Source of the DNA: Dendrolimus kikuchii
Taxonomy: Eukaryota; Arthropoda; Insecta; Lepidoptera; Lasiocampidae
Direction: 5' to 3'
DNA: 64,000 nucleotides
Assembly: GCA_019925095.2 (NCBI GenBank)
Contig: CM034403.1
Span: 726,001 to 790,000, forward strand
Part shown: positions 51,939 to 62,484 of the stretch, in pieces
How positions within the stretch are numbered: the stretch's first letter is position 1
Layout of the letters: the number at the start of each line of letters is the position of its first letter
Notes under the pieces: model-generated
Seen by the model: only the letters and a program-made list of their open reading frames with translations
Database searches by the model: none
What the model was told of the DNA's origin: nothing
Made by a program: the position numbers and the translations under genes

Positions 51939-52800
51939 GAGCGGGGGTACGCACTTAGGATTGTTTGGAAGGAAACATCACCTTTTAACTAAACGCTTTT
52001 GTTGACTAACACAGCCGTACGTGATTCTTCTCCGCAGGGTTACCCTACACGCACAACAACGACGCACTGTCCCAACGATAAGATGTCTCACTCACAATAC
52101 CGTCGCCGATATTGCGTAGTCCACCTCCTGATGCCGTGGTATTTACCTCCGAATTTACTGCGCGTAGCTCATTTTGGGACCTTCTTTTAAACTTTATTAA
52201 CTCCTCCTTCACTCAACTGTCCACTAAACTTTCACTAAATTCATCACTAAACTCGTCACTGTCTTCTATTAAACTTCTCTTTTAACTCTTTCGTATCGCA
52301 CTTGTCGCTTCGCTGTCTTGATATACCCGGAAGAATCTTCTAGAACCCATAAATTCGATCTTCATTTGTTATTCTTTTATTTACTATCTATCCCTTTCTA
52401 AAATATATCTGTTCTTGTCTTTTCCTTCCAGAACCTTCTAACTACTTCTAAAAGTCTTGAGACTGGCGTATGCTGCCAGAAAGTTCTATCCTCGGTCGCC
52501 ACAATATATATTTCGGAAGTCGCTTGACAACTTCCTCCATTGAAGTAAAAGCGGTCCCTTGGGTGAGATTTGAATTAATGAAATGAGTACCCAGGATGAC
52601 TGGACGGTGGACGCTCGTCAATGAAAGTTTGAGATAAGAAAAGGCGAGTACGCATCGGACCGTGCAAGGTGAAGGGTTCTGCAGGGGGTTCTCTGGTTAG
52701 CTATTTGGCGTCTCTGGAGCCCTAACTACCGGTAGCCTGGACCTTGGGCCCGGCTGCTGGCGGTCATCCTCTTTTTTATATTTGTTAATGTTTATCTTTA
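51939..52800. other. Unclassified region, possibly LTR-related
   Basis: It begins TGTTACGTACGAGCGGGGGT in a TATAT context like LTR-A, but the rest does not match that family and no matching end was found. It includes a heat-shock-element-like array near 52331. No gene was seen. Confidence 0.35.
52331..52346. promoter_or_regulatory. Heat-shock-element-like array
   Basis: AGAATCTTCTAGAAC gives alternating GAA/TTC/GAA modules at the spacing bound by heat-shock factor. Further TTC/GAA modules lie at 52425-52460. Whether it drives a transcript is unknown. Confidence 0.3.
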
Positions 52801-52814
52801 ATATAATATTATAT

Positions 52815-53329
52815 TGTTACAAGTTGGGCGAAATACAATACCTGTATTTATTACCTGCCGCAGCTTGCATGCTGATAACGTTGAAACTGTTTTATGACTA
52901 ACTTCTTTTATTTTCTTTGTGTTTAAAATTTGCAATTAGACAATAGCTTGTTATTATTTTACTTGTTTATGTCCGTTTCCAGGCATAATCATGCAGGTGT
53001 GCAGAATTATGTTTTCTGGGAATTGCGCCGACAGTGGCCAGGTGGGATTCTTGGAAATCATTTTTTACACGGTCGTGACATATTGTAAACTGAATATAAA
53101 GGAATGCCCAAACGGAGAGCTCGGCAGTCAAGCGACGATTACGATACAAGCAAGACGTGTACATTGATAAGCTATATAGTGACGGACTTTGCGTGTGTTA
53201 TTGAATCGTACAGTTTGTAATAGTAGTGTCTAGTTATATTTGTACCTATGTTATACGTGTTTATAGTTCTAATAAATTCTATAGTAATTTCAACGACATT
53301 TTAATTCGAATCCTGTGTAGCTCGTAACA
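52815..53329 (+). mobile_element. Solo LTR-A
   Basis: TGTTACAAGTTGG to GTAGCTCGTAACA with the family core. ATAT lies on both sides (52811-52814, 53330-53333). Confidence 0.8.
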
Positions 53330-53425
53330 ATATATTTAAAAAAATAAAATACTAACTTCACTTATATTACTTGTAACACAAGCATAATTTCTGTATTTTA
53401 ATTTGTGTAGATATCTTTAATATTA

Positions 53426-53843
53426 ATTTAATATGCGCAAAATCTGCGGAGTGACGCTCGCGGACCGCGTTCGTAATACCGAAGTAAGAAAAAAAGTTGG
53501 TCTGAAAGAGAGTGTCGGGGTGATGGTAAGGAGAGGAATGCTCCGGTGGTTCGGGCATGTGGAAAGAATGCATGATTAAAGAATGACTAAACACATATAC
53601 AATGCAAAAGTGAACGGATGCAGAAGTCGTGAAAGGCCACGACACACCTTCCATGATCAAATTGATCGTGTACTAGCAGAAGGTGATGTCAGGAGCTTTA
53701 AGAACAGACGGGCGTGCATGACAAGAGTTATGAATGTCAAAGAAGCAAGTGAGGTGTGTAAGAATAAGCCAAAATGGCGCTCTGTTGTTCGTGCCTACCC
53801 CGCAAGGGAACTGGCGTGAAGTTATATATGTATGTATGTATGT
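53426..53843 (+). pseudogene. T1 LINE tail with 13-bp target duplication
   Basis: It encodes RKICGVTLADRVRNTEVRKK, then GMLRWFGHVERMHD, a stop, and MTKHIYNAKVNGCRSRERPR to PARELA, then (GTAT)n. ATCTTTAATATTA stands at 53413-53425 and 53844-53856. Confidence 0.8.
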
Positions 53844-54014
53844 ATCTTTAATATTATAAAATTCTAAACATGCTGTTGAAGCTATTTAAAAAAACGTCTG
53901 TAATATAAATGACGGAGAACATGTTACAAGTCCAATTTCGATGTGATTTTCGCGAATCGACATCAAATTCTTGGACCTAAACTCTGCGCTACATTTTTTT
54001 CTGGGAATGATTTA

Positions 54015-54460
54015 GGGCCACTGCATACTAGCTACTTTTAGCATCGGCGATCAGCGATTTTGCGACTGTATCGATGCTACATCGCGTTTTAGCGACTCTG
54101 CGTTCGATCGCGGTATCAAAATCGCATGTCATGCTGCATCATTTGCGACTTTCTGCGTTCAAACGCGGTATCGGAAACGCGCGTTTTAGCGACTGCTCAG
54201 ATGCTGGATTGCGTCGGCTGTAGTGTTGTCTATAGCTTTCCGATTTGTAACTTTGATTACTTATGTCTGTGATTTGCAATGATATTGCAGTATTATGTAA
54301 TCTGTGGTTTTGTTTACTTACAAATATTAAAAAAATGTTAAACCGATGCTACCGGGATTCGAATGTGTGCGGAGTGTAGCGTTCAGCTGCTGAGTCACGC
54401 TTCTAAAAAGCGACTAGTCGCCGATCGTCGATGCTAAAAGTAGCTAGTGTGCTGCGGCCC
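54015..54460. mobile_element. MITE with GGGCC ends and TTA duplication
   Basis: The inverted ends are GGGCCACTGCATACTAGCTA and the complement of GGGCCGCAGCACACTAGCTA, and the match continues through CTTTTAGCATCG. TTA is duplicated (54012-54014, 54461-54463), as in PIF/Harbinger elements. There is no transposase. It sits within Helitron-like DNA paralogous to 31926-31950, which serves as an empty site. Confidence 0.75.
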
Positions 54461-54463
54461 TTA

Positions 54464-54890
54464 CAATGGCCAATGGATTTAAAAAAAAACGAATTTAATT
54501 GTATATTTTTTACTGATCGATCGCTAAAATGTAATAAAGTGTGTAATATTTTTTATCATAATAATGTGATTATTTTATATTAGCTGATGTCGTGCCGTGG
54601 TGTGATTTTTTAAGTATCCCACGAAAACTCATTAATTTTTCGGGTTTAAAAGTATCCTATATATTGACCAGGGATATAAGCTACCACCATACAAAATTTC
54701 ATTTAAATCGGTCCAGTCTTTTCGAAGATTACCCGGTACAAACAGAAAGACAAAGAGAGAAAGAAAAAATTTGAAAAAAATCTAAATTTGTTCTATTTCA
54801 CTTCTTACATCCCCCTGACTCGGTTTTTAGCATTTTTTTTCATTGTACAGAAATTCGACCTCTATAATTTCATTATATGTATAGATTTAT
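54464..54890. other. Helitron/LINE debris and unassigned DNA
   Basis: 54464-54540 continues the Helitron-like DNA around the MITE. 54583-54780 holds AATTTCATTTAAATCGGTCC, a common debris motif. No gene was seen. Confidence 0.35.
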
Positions 54891-54937
54891 CAGGTGGGCC
54901 GTCTGCCTGTCTGCTGAACTCTTGCAATAAAAAAAAC
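54891..54937 (+). mobile_element. S1 3' end stub
   Basis: Only ATCAGGTGGGCCGTCTGCCT and the CTTGCAATAAAAAA end are present. Confidence 0.7.
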
Positions 54938-54981
54938 TTATTTATTTTCTAAAGTTGACAATACCTCATAGTCACAATTAC

Positions 54982-55125
54982 AATGTGCTAACAACGTTGA
55001 AGGAAAACATCGCGATGCAACCTGCACATCGAGATAACCGATGTGTCAAACCTGCCAAGCCGCCTTGGACAAGCGTGGCGGGTATACTGTCTGTTCCCTT
55101 ATAGTGGGAGGCCCAAGTCCAGCAG
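54982..55125 (+). mobile_element. LINE-like 3' UTR fragment
   Basis: Same family as 45455-45610 (GTTGAAGGAAAACATCGCGA, then GGGAGGCCC). It joins the next S1 copy at a shared CAGCAG. Confidence 0.5.
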
Positions 55126-55406
55126 TCAGACGGCCCATTTGATGGAAAGCGGTTACCATCGCCTATGGACATTTGCAACACCAAAGCTGCTCCAAATGCG
55201 CTGCTGCTCTCTTAAGTGATGCTGGAACCTGGACACTAATGCCGGAACACAGCTCAAGGTTCATGTGGCGGCATACTCTAGACCAGGGGTGGTATTCATC
55301 CAGTCGGGCAAATGCCCTACCACCTGGTTGTGGGTTATTAAGTCGCCTCTTACGATAGACCGCCTGTCTGCAGGAAATTGTATTCTTTCTCCGTTCCTGC
55401 ACGGAT
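55121..55406 (-). mobile_element. S1 retroposon
   Basis: The 5' end CCGTGCAGGAACGGAG lies at right. The poly(A) end is lost at the junction with the LINE fragment. Confidence 0.8.
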
Positions 55407-55997
55407 AAAATTACAATTGAGACAGAAATCACTTGAAAAATGGCCAGAGTTCTTTTATCATGTCTACGAGACCCCAAAAACAAGAATAGTACTGTTTGAA
55501 AACTTAACACTTGCCCCTGGGTTTGAGATTATCATAAATCAAAGGAAGGGTACAGATGGTTTCTTCGTGAATATTTCAAGGGATTCTTCCCACTTCGAAG
55601 GGAACATTTCATGTTGGAAGTTTGTAACTTATTGTCCGAAGGGTTGTTGATTTCTTTTTTATTTGAGGGTACATATGAATATTTCGAACTACATTTTCTT
55701 GGTTGGACGTTTCTTCGCAACAATGACAAGTTATATAGTTGGTATCGCCTTCTTTCGGCATATATAGACTTTTCTTTTATTAATTTAAAATTTTCTTTTA
55801 AATTTGTTTTTTCGCCAGCACGTCGATAAGAGTTTTGGGGACTTTTGTGCAATGGGCATGAAATTCAGCTGGTCCTCTGCTCGTCAGTTCACTTTCACCT
55901 TTGTTAATTATAGGTTTAGCAGGTGTTGTGTTTTTTTATGTAATATGTTTATGTGGTCTTTATTTACAATGACACGATGAACGTATTTATTTATTTT
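55407..55997. other. Unassigned DNA
   Basis: Short open frames on both strands have no recognisable domain. No gene is called. Confidence 0.35.
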
Positions 55998-56560
55998 TAA
56001 CCAACTTCAAAAAAGGAGGAGGTTCTGAATTCGTTGGGATCTTTTTTTTTTGTTTTTTATGTATGTTCACCGATTACTCCGAGATTTATGATCCGATTTT
56101 CGTGATTCTTTTTTTGTTCGACGCGGAATAGCTGCCATTTGGTCCTCTAAAAATTTGTCATAGTTTGGCCTAGTAGTTTTTTTATTTTATGAACATTTTT
56201 TATGAAAAAAATTCCATCCGTTCCATATGTACACCGATTACTCTGAGAGTTATGATCCGATTTACGTGATTCTTTTTTTGTTCGACGCGGAATAGCTGCC
56301 ATTTGGTCCTCTAAAAATTTGTCATAGTTTGGTCTAGTAGTTTTCATTTTATGAACATTTTTTATGAAAAATTTTCCATTCCGTTCCATATGTACACCGA
56401 TTACGCTGAGATTTATGATCCGATTTACGTGATTCTTGTTTAGTTTGCCATTTGGTCCCCTAAAAAATTAACGTAGTTTGGTCCAGTAATTTTCATTTTA
56501 CGAACATTTTTTTGTTCCCGTTTCTTGGGACCTATATTTTTTAAGGAGCGCGGCACCTTT
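55998..56560 (-). repeat. Inverted copy of the 165-bp tandem repeat
   Basis: The reverse complement of the 46.5-kb array, again starting at a GAAGTCGGTT-type edge (AACCAACTTCAAAAAAGGAG) and with at least three units (TTCCATATGTACACCGATTA at 56220 and 56386). Confidence 0.75.
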
Positions 56561-56618
56561 CGTGGGTCTACCCATACATGGCTAGACACTAAAAAGTAAC
56601 AAATAAAATAAAAATTTA

Positions 56619-57337
56619 GTTTAAAAAAACCGACTTCAAAAACTAAAGGGTATAAAATAAAAAATTTCTACAACATCTTAAAGTTAGTAATTTTCAAAAA
56701 AATATAGTAATTTTTATGTTTTACTTTGCACCGACTTCAAGACGTTTTAGATAATATATATTAATAATAATAGCTTTAGAAATAAGTTATTTTTCAACAC
56801 ACTTGCTCATAAAGTGGCTCTATGGTCACCGCAATTAGGCACAGAATGACACCCATTATCAAACTGTGAGTAAAAAACATTATAACTCACTAGTGAGTTA
56901 TAGATTTTTTTTTAAATTTTATTGGTTGAGTTGCTTTGTTCTTAAAAAAGTTTTTATTAAAAAAAAAACAAATCGTGTTCTATAGAACAAATAAATTAAT
57001 GTTCCTATTGCTTGCTCATTTCATGCAACTTCTTATTTAAATAGATAATTTTAACTCGTACGTGTTTAATAAATAAAACTTTCACTCATATATAACTTTT
57101 TTTTATCTACTAAATAAAATGAGTTTTTGTTGTTATTTTATTCACAAGTGTGTTGAAAAACGTCGTATGATACACGTGTGTATTGATGATTACCGTCCTC
57201 GGCTCTCTTAAGACCCTCGCCTACGGCTCGAGTCTCAATGGCGCCTCGGCGGTAATCACCAATGTTACACACTAGTACCATAATGTACTATTATACTTTT
57301 TAGTTTTTGAAGTCGGTTTTTTTAAACGAAGTTTTTT
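56619..57337. mobile_element. TIR element with GAAGTCGG ends
   Basis: The left end AAACCGACTTCAAAAACTAA and the right end TTAGTTTTTGAAGTCGGTTT are inverted over about 35 bp. The interior has no transposase. It lies 60 bp after the 165-bp array that uses the same edge motif. Confidence 0.6.
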
Positions 57338-57371
57338 TATTTTTGAAGCGGTGCGGCGCGTATATAATATA

Positions 57372-57596
57372 ACTAGTGGTCGCCCGTGGTCGAAATTCGA
57401 GCACAATAATTAATTTAAATTATAAATTTGAACATTATTGCGGTTCTGTTGTCCAAGACTATAATACTTCTATAATCACAGATTTCGCCAAGGCTACACT
57501 GTTAATTTGACTTGAACGATAAACAAAAGAGTATATATGTGTGCGTGTATCAAATACATGGTAGTGTGTGTAATGTTTTTTTAATGCTTTAATGTA
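57372..57596 (-). mobile_element. Helitron H2 3' part
   Basis: ACTAGTGGTCGCCCGTGGTC at left (CTAGT complement), then the H2 body (TGTGATTATAGAAGT complement). It is cut by the S1 copy at 57597. Confidence 0.6.
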
Positions 57597-57911
57597 TTTT
57601 TTTTTATTGCAGTAGATCAGCATACAGGCAGACGGCCCACTCGATGGAAAGCGGTTACCATCGCCTATGGACATTTGCAACAGCAAAGTTGCTACAAATG
57701 CGCTGCTGCTGCTTTTGAAGGGAGAGTGGAACCTGGTCACTAATGACGAAACACAACTCAAGGTTGTTATGGCGACATACTTTAGACTAGGGGTGGTAGC
57801 CATCCAGTCGGGCAATTGCCCTACCACCTGGCTGTGGGTTGTTAAGTCGCCTCTTACGACAGGCCGCCCCAACGCAGGAAATTGTATTCTTTCTCCGTTC
57901 CTGCACGGATA
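57597..57911 (-). mobile_element. S1 retroposon, full length
   Basis: Both ends are present, with a T10 tract at left. It is inserted in Helitron H2 DNA. Confidence 0.8.
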
Positions 57912-58494
57912 AAATATATTATATATTTAGTAGTGGCATGGGCCGATGAAACTTCGTTCGCGTTGTCACGGTGATGACATGTTTCATAATGAACAGCAAC
58001 GGCAGCACCATCTTCTTGACTATAATCGTCTATGTCACGGGAATTAGGTCATTCATCGAGTAAAAAGTCTCCTAGATGTTGACTCAGGATTTAATACTCC
58101 TACGTCCGCGCAATTTTCGTAAAAAGGGGTACAAAGTTTTTGCTGTGTTTTGCTTCACGTATTAATATAATGATAATGTATTACACCTTGAAATTCTTTG
58201 TCTTTTGAACTCAGTTTCAAAACAGTCATACAAGACAAATCAAAAAGTAGATATCGCAGGATTATCTTGTAGTATATGTACACACGATCTGAATGAAAAT
58301 CCCGAAAAATCTTTCGCAAACAAACGAATCAGATTAATATTTCATCGCCATACAATCACAAAACAAATCTACATACTGACAGGAGATTATGTCAATTTTC
58401 TGAATATTGTTACTTTGATTGAAGCAAAAGTGAATGGCTTGGTAATTGTATGAAATGTATGAAATACGTTTTATATATAAATAGTTGCGAGCTC
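57912..58494. other. Unassigned DNA
   Basis: An 82-codon plus-strand frame (58205-58453) has no recognisable domain and is not called. Confidence 0.35.
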
Positions 58495-58945
58495 GGATAA
58501 ATGAAAAGCTAGGGTCCGATTCCAGGGCCACGTATCGGGTTCAATTGTGAAATTAAACCCATTTTTGAATACACATCCGTGCAGGAACGGAGAAAGAATA
58601 CAATTTCCTGCGGCCAGGCGGCCTGTCGTAAGAGGCGACAAAACAACCCACAGCCAGGTGGTAGGGTATTTGCTCAACTGGATGGCGACCACCCCTGGTC
58701 TCTTATAACAACCTTGTGTTGTGTTCCGGCATTAGTGACCAGGTTCCAGTCTCCCATTAAGAGAGCAGCAGCGCATTTGTAGCACATTTGGTGTTACAAA
58801 TGTCCATAGGGGATGGTAAACGCTTTCCATCAAGTGGGACGTCTGCTGAACTCCTTCAATAAAAAAACACTTGAGCACACAAAAAAATTATCAAAATCGG
58901 TCCTACCGTTTAGGAGTTCAGTGACATACACATGAAGAGAAGAAT
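58495..58945. mobile_element. H3 Helitron-like fragment with S1 inserted
   Basis: The flanking halves (GGGTTCAATTGTGAAATTAA and CACTTGAGCACACAAAAAAA) match consecutive parts of 51770-51840, and S1 lies between them. Confidence 0.6.
58575..58867 (+). mobile_element. S1 retroposon
   Basis: ATCCGTGCAGGAACGGAGAA to CTCCTTCAATAAAAAAA. It has lost about 15 bp in the middle of the CTGGTCT…CATAACAACC segment. Confidence 0.8.
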
Positions 58946-59606
58946 TAAATATGTTATATTCAAAGGCCTTACGACAAATTCCGAAAGAATGTGCAGGCTA
59001 TATAATAAGATTGCAAGTACAAATATATCTATTGATATTTTTAATTCCTCCTTATATATAATCGAATACAATGCAAGAAAACTTAACTTATTTGTATTGT
59101 ATTCTACTCATAGTCCCTCAATACTATAAGTAGAATACTGAGCCTAGATCACCGTTTTCTATGGGTACGGTGCCCAGAAGGCTGGCTACGTTTCCTAGCT
59201 GGATCGCCATACTGATCCGTTGGCCGAGGTAAGCACCAGCCCCCTGATCACCTGAATTCCGAAATAAATTTCAATTTCGGCCTTTAACTAAAGTATTTTT
59301 AGTCAAACTTCGAACGTGAAATAATCTGTTTTGGGCTTTGCCTAGTCGATCCTGGAAGCGACTAAGGCAGACTCGATCAAAGGTCGATTGGTACTGCACT
59401 TGTTACATGTTTAATCGCTGTATAAAATAGTCTCTTCTAGGTTAGACAAAACTTCGTTAATCAAAGGCAAAAAAACGTCATTTATTTGGACTTTGACAGC
59501 TTTACCGCAACCGCTGTACCGCGCCCTAGGAACGCGCGGCGAGGCGAGGGACAGCTTACCTGTTCTATAAGAGCACGAGTTCACACGATATCGATTTGCC
59601 GGACGG
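58946..59606. other. Unassigned DNA with a repeat shared at 61.3 kb
   Basis: ACCGCAACCGCTGTACCGCG (59511-59530) and its surroundings recur inverted at 61290-61370 (CGCGGTACAGCGGTTGCGGT). The nature of the repeat is unknown. Confidence 0.4.
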
Positions 59607-60196
59607 ATCTTACTGCTGCATTTCCACGCTTGCCAAGGCTCGGCAAGCGTCCACAAGAACCTTGGGGGGATATTCGCGACCCGTGTGTGGGATTCGCCAG
59701 ATCGGGGGTGGCACCAGCATGCCCAGTCAGAACTGGTGCCATGCTGTTGCCACCCCCGGTTAGGGATACCCACTAAAACCCCTGGGTGTTCCGTCCTTCG
59801 CCTTATGCCAGGGCTACGGGTATATGACCTAGACTCTCCGCAGCCCTGGCAGGCGTGGGCCCCCCTCACGAGGCTTCTTCCATTGCCGGGGACTCATCCT
59901 CCGGCATCATCATGCTCTCTTTGGCGTGGGGCGGTCTGTAACGCGCCCCACGGGAGGAGAGAAGAGCGCGCGCGGAACACTCGCGCTCTCATCTCGACGG
60001 CATATGCGGGTGAGTGAGAACCCCTATACCCCAAGGGGCCCCACCCGCGCCGTCCGCTTACCGTCCTTTGGCCGAAGGTCGAAATCCCGCCCTCCGGCAT
60101 AACGCGCTCGGCGCGTCCTCCTTTGGCGACCATGGAGCGGAGCAAAGATGTCCGCTCACGCTTGCCGAGCCTTGGCAAGCGTGGAAACGCAGCATA
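59607..60196. mobile_element. GC-rich TIR element
   Basis: The ends are inverted over about 37 bp (TGCTGCATTTCCACGCTTGC at left). Each end carries an inner palindrome, CGCTTGCC-AAGGCTC-GGCAAGCG. The interior is GC-rich (CCCCTGGGTG, CGCGCGCGG), unlike its AT-rich surroundings, and has no transposase. The open frames inside reflect base composition. Confidence 0.65.
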
Positions 60197-61289
60197 AGAC
60201 ATCATTTCTTTTTTAATTTTCCGAAATACAAATTATTATTATTTATCAGTTTTAAGATACGACCGGGTAAAGTCTAAAATTATTAAAATTACCTGTTTGA
60301 ACATTTTTGGCTTTACACGCCAGTCGTACGTATTAAATTGGATAGGGAATTAATTAAATAAGTATACGTAAATAGTTCATTTAATTATCTAATTTCTTTC
60401 ATAGTATATGCGAAACCTGTGCACTACGAGAGACAAATAACAGTAATAGTGTAGTTCTTCCTCTTTCTTTATTTCTTCTATTTCTAATCAATCAGTGCAA
60501 AACATGAAAATCAGTGACGAAATAATTAGCGACTGATAAGGTTATAGTAAAGAGGATCGTATGTTTAGATAAATAATATTTTGTGTACTAGATTCTAGGA
60601 AGTAAGATCTATGGGAGTATTACACAACACACATATATACACACTTTCATACACAAACTCACCCATATATCACATATATATTATTATATTTATTATACAT
60701 TATTCCTATACACACAATTATAATATAATATATGTAAGTTCATAAATATAAGTATATATCGGCACGACCCGACCTTACGATCAAAGATCGTTGGTCGTAA
60801 GGCATCATCGGTCGTGTCGTATAAAGGGGGCAACAACCTCTGCTCGCGCATGCGCAGATCAACTGCGCAGGCGCACTAGCGCCGCGAGTGGCTCGCCCGA
60901 AAAACTTAAGACGATAATGAAGTTGGCAGTCTCTTGCGAGGTGACAGTGAAAAAACGAATACCACCGAACATTCACTTTGAAACTTTACGATTTTTAAAT
61001 GTTGTCAAATATTGTTTGGTCATTAATTGTGTAATATTGTGATTAAGATAATACAAGGGTGGTCGTGAGCTGTTGTTTCTTTTATTGACTGTGCATCGAC
61101 TAGACGGCGAGCAAATAAATGTGAGGTGGGTACAACAACAAAACCATATCCCCCACAGATCTATTCACATCACGAGATAACGCACGACCCATCTTGAAAT
61201 ATTTATTTCATGTACATCCGATACACACAGGCCGGTGCAAGCGACACTAGTTACCGTCGTAAGCGTTGTCGGCCGACTGACACAACGGA
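60197..61289. other. Unassigned DNA, one promoter-like segment
   Basis: AT-rich with (TA)/(CA) tracts at 60630-60740. A promoter-like segment lies at 60773-60874 (separate entry). No coding region is supported. Confidence 0.4.
60773..60874 (+). promoter_or_regulatory. Promoter-like segment, possibly from an LTR
   Basis: A hairpin (CCTTACGA…TCGTAAGG) is followed by TATAAAGG at 60820-60827 and two NRF-1-like sites, GCGCATGCGC (60846-60855) and TGCGCAGGCGC (60864-60874). No gene follows within 400 bp. It may be part of a retrotransposon LTR. Confidence 0.3.
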
Positions 61290-61552
61290 AAGGCTGGTAC
61301 TCTCTCCCGTCTCGCCGCGCACATACCTAAGGCGCGGTACAGCGGTTGCGGTCAAGCTATAAGACTTTATATCAGACCTGAGGTTTGACTAGTCAAACCT
61401 AGCAGTGCCAGAGGTTCGATGTTTGACGATAATCAGTTAGTCAAATCTGGAAGAAACAATGATATTTCTAAATTACTTTTTTAATAAGCCAATAGATTTT
61501 AGCTTCCCAAATCGTGAAAATTGCATACCGTTTTCTAAATTTTATTCTATAT

Positions 61553-61764
61553 AATATTTTCTTAAGTTTTCGCGACTTGTATACATAATAAAACTATGTT
61601 TTAACTAACTTAAAGTTTTATTTAGCCTACCGCCAACTTGTTAATTTTAAACTTTAACAATACTCGTTTACACTTGACAACTTTGTCTTCCGTGATCACG
61701 GAACGTAGGAAAAGCCAAAATCAAATATAATTACCGCGCTTAAAACCGATAAAACGTAGTTTTA
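61553..61764. pseudogene. PLE remnant, inverted composite
   Basis: Minus-strand start-of-gene and pLTR pieces (TTTCGCGACTTGTATACATA, AATAAAACTATGTTTTAA) abut plus-strand pLTR (CTTTGTCTTCCGTGATCACG, CGCTTAAAACCGATAAAACG). The ribozyme-like core is deleted after GTGATCACGGAACG. Confidence 0.7.
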
Positions 61765-61792
61765 ATCTATAATTAAGGTGTATATACTAAAA

Positions 61793-62150
61793 AATTACGG
61801 TTAAGAGCAACACAACAAGATCAAAAACAACACATCAAGGTCAAGAACAACACAACAAGGTTAAGAACAGCACAACAAGGTCAAGAACAACACAACAAGA
61901 TCAAGAAGAACACAACAAGGTCAAGAACAACAAAACAAGATCAAGAACAACACAACAAGATCAAGAACAACACAACAAGGTCAAGAACAACACAACAAGG
62001 TCAAGAACAACACAACAAGATCAAGAACAACACAACAAGGTCAAGAATAACACAACAAGATCAAGAACAACACAACAAGGTCAAGAACAACACAACAAGA
62101 TCAAGAACAACATAACAAGGTCAAGAACAACACAACAAGGTTAAGAACAA
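61793..62150. repeat. 20-bp minisatellite
   Basis: About 17 units of TCAAGAACAACACAACAAGR in direct tandem without spacers. A/G alternation at the last base forms a secondary pattern. Confidence 0.95.
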
Positions 62151-62484
62151 GCTTTGCTATAAAAAACAGTTTCGTAGCCAGATGACTATAGAAGTTCTTT
62201 GCTTGTACGGACCCCTTCAATGTGCCTAATCCAATACGAAATTTACCATGTTTCCAGTTATAATATATCCTTTTTAACTCTTTTCAAATGCGTACAAGAA
62301 TCTATTTGAGAAATAAACCTTTGATTTAAGTCTCCATCCATTTGTCGAACAAGACATAAAACCCTTGGATGGCGGCGACGGGACGACGGGCATACGCAAA
62401 TCCGGCTTTGGCATCGTCCACTGCCCTTATGTACCCTTATGCTTCTTTATGAATAAGTATCTCAAATAAGGCAAGTTCAAAGTT
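62151..62484. other. Unassigned DNA
   Basis: No feature recognised. Confidence 0.35.

Noticed and set aside
55378..55650. 90-codon plus-strand frame
   Set aside because: It begins in an S1 copy, no family was recognised, and the other strand is equally open.
59411..60277. Frames of up to 152 codons on both strands
   Set aside because: They lie in a GC-rich TIR element where stops are rare. No domain or conserved product was recognised.
61793..62150. CRISPR-like array
   Set aside because: Units are contiguous 20-mers without spacers, and the genome is eukaryotic, so it is a minisatellite.
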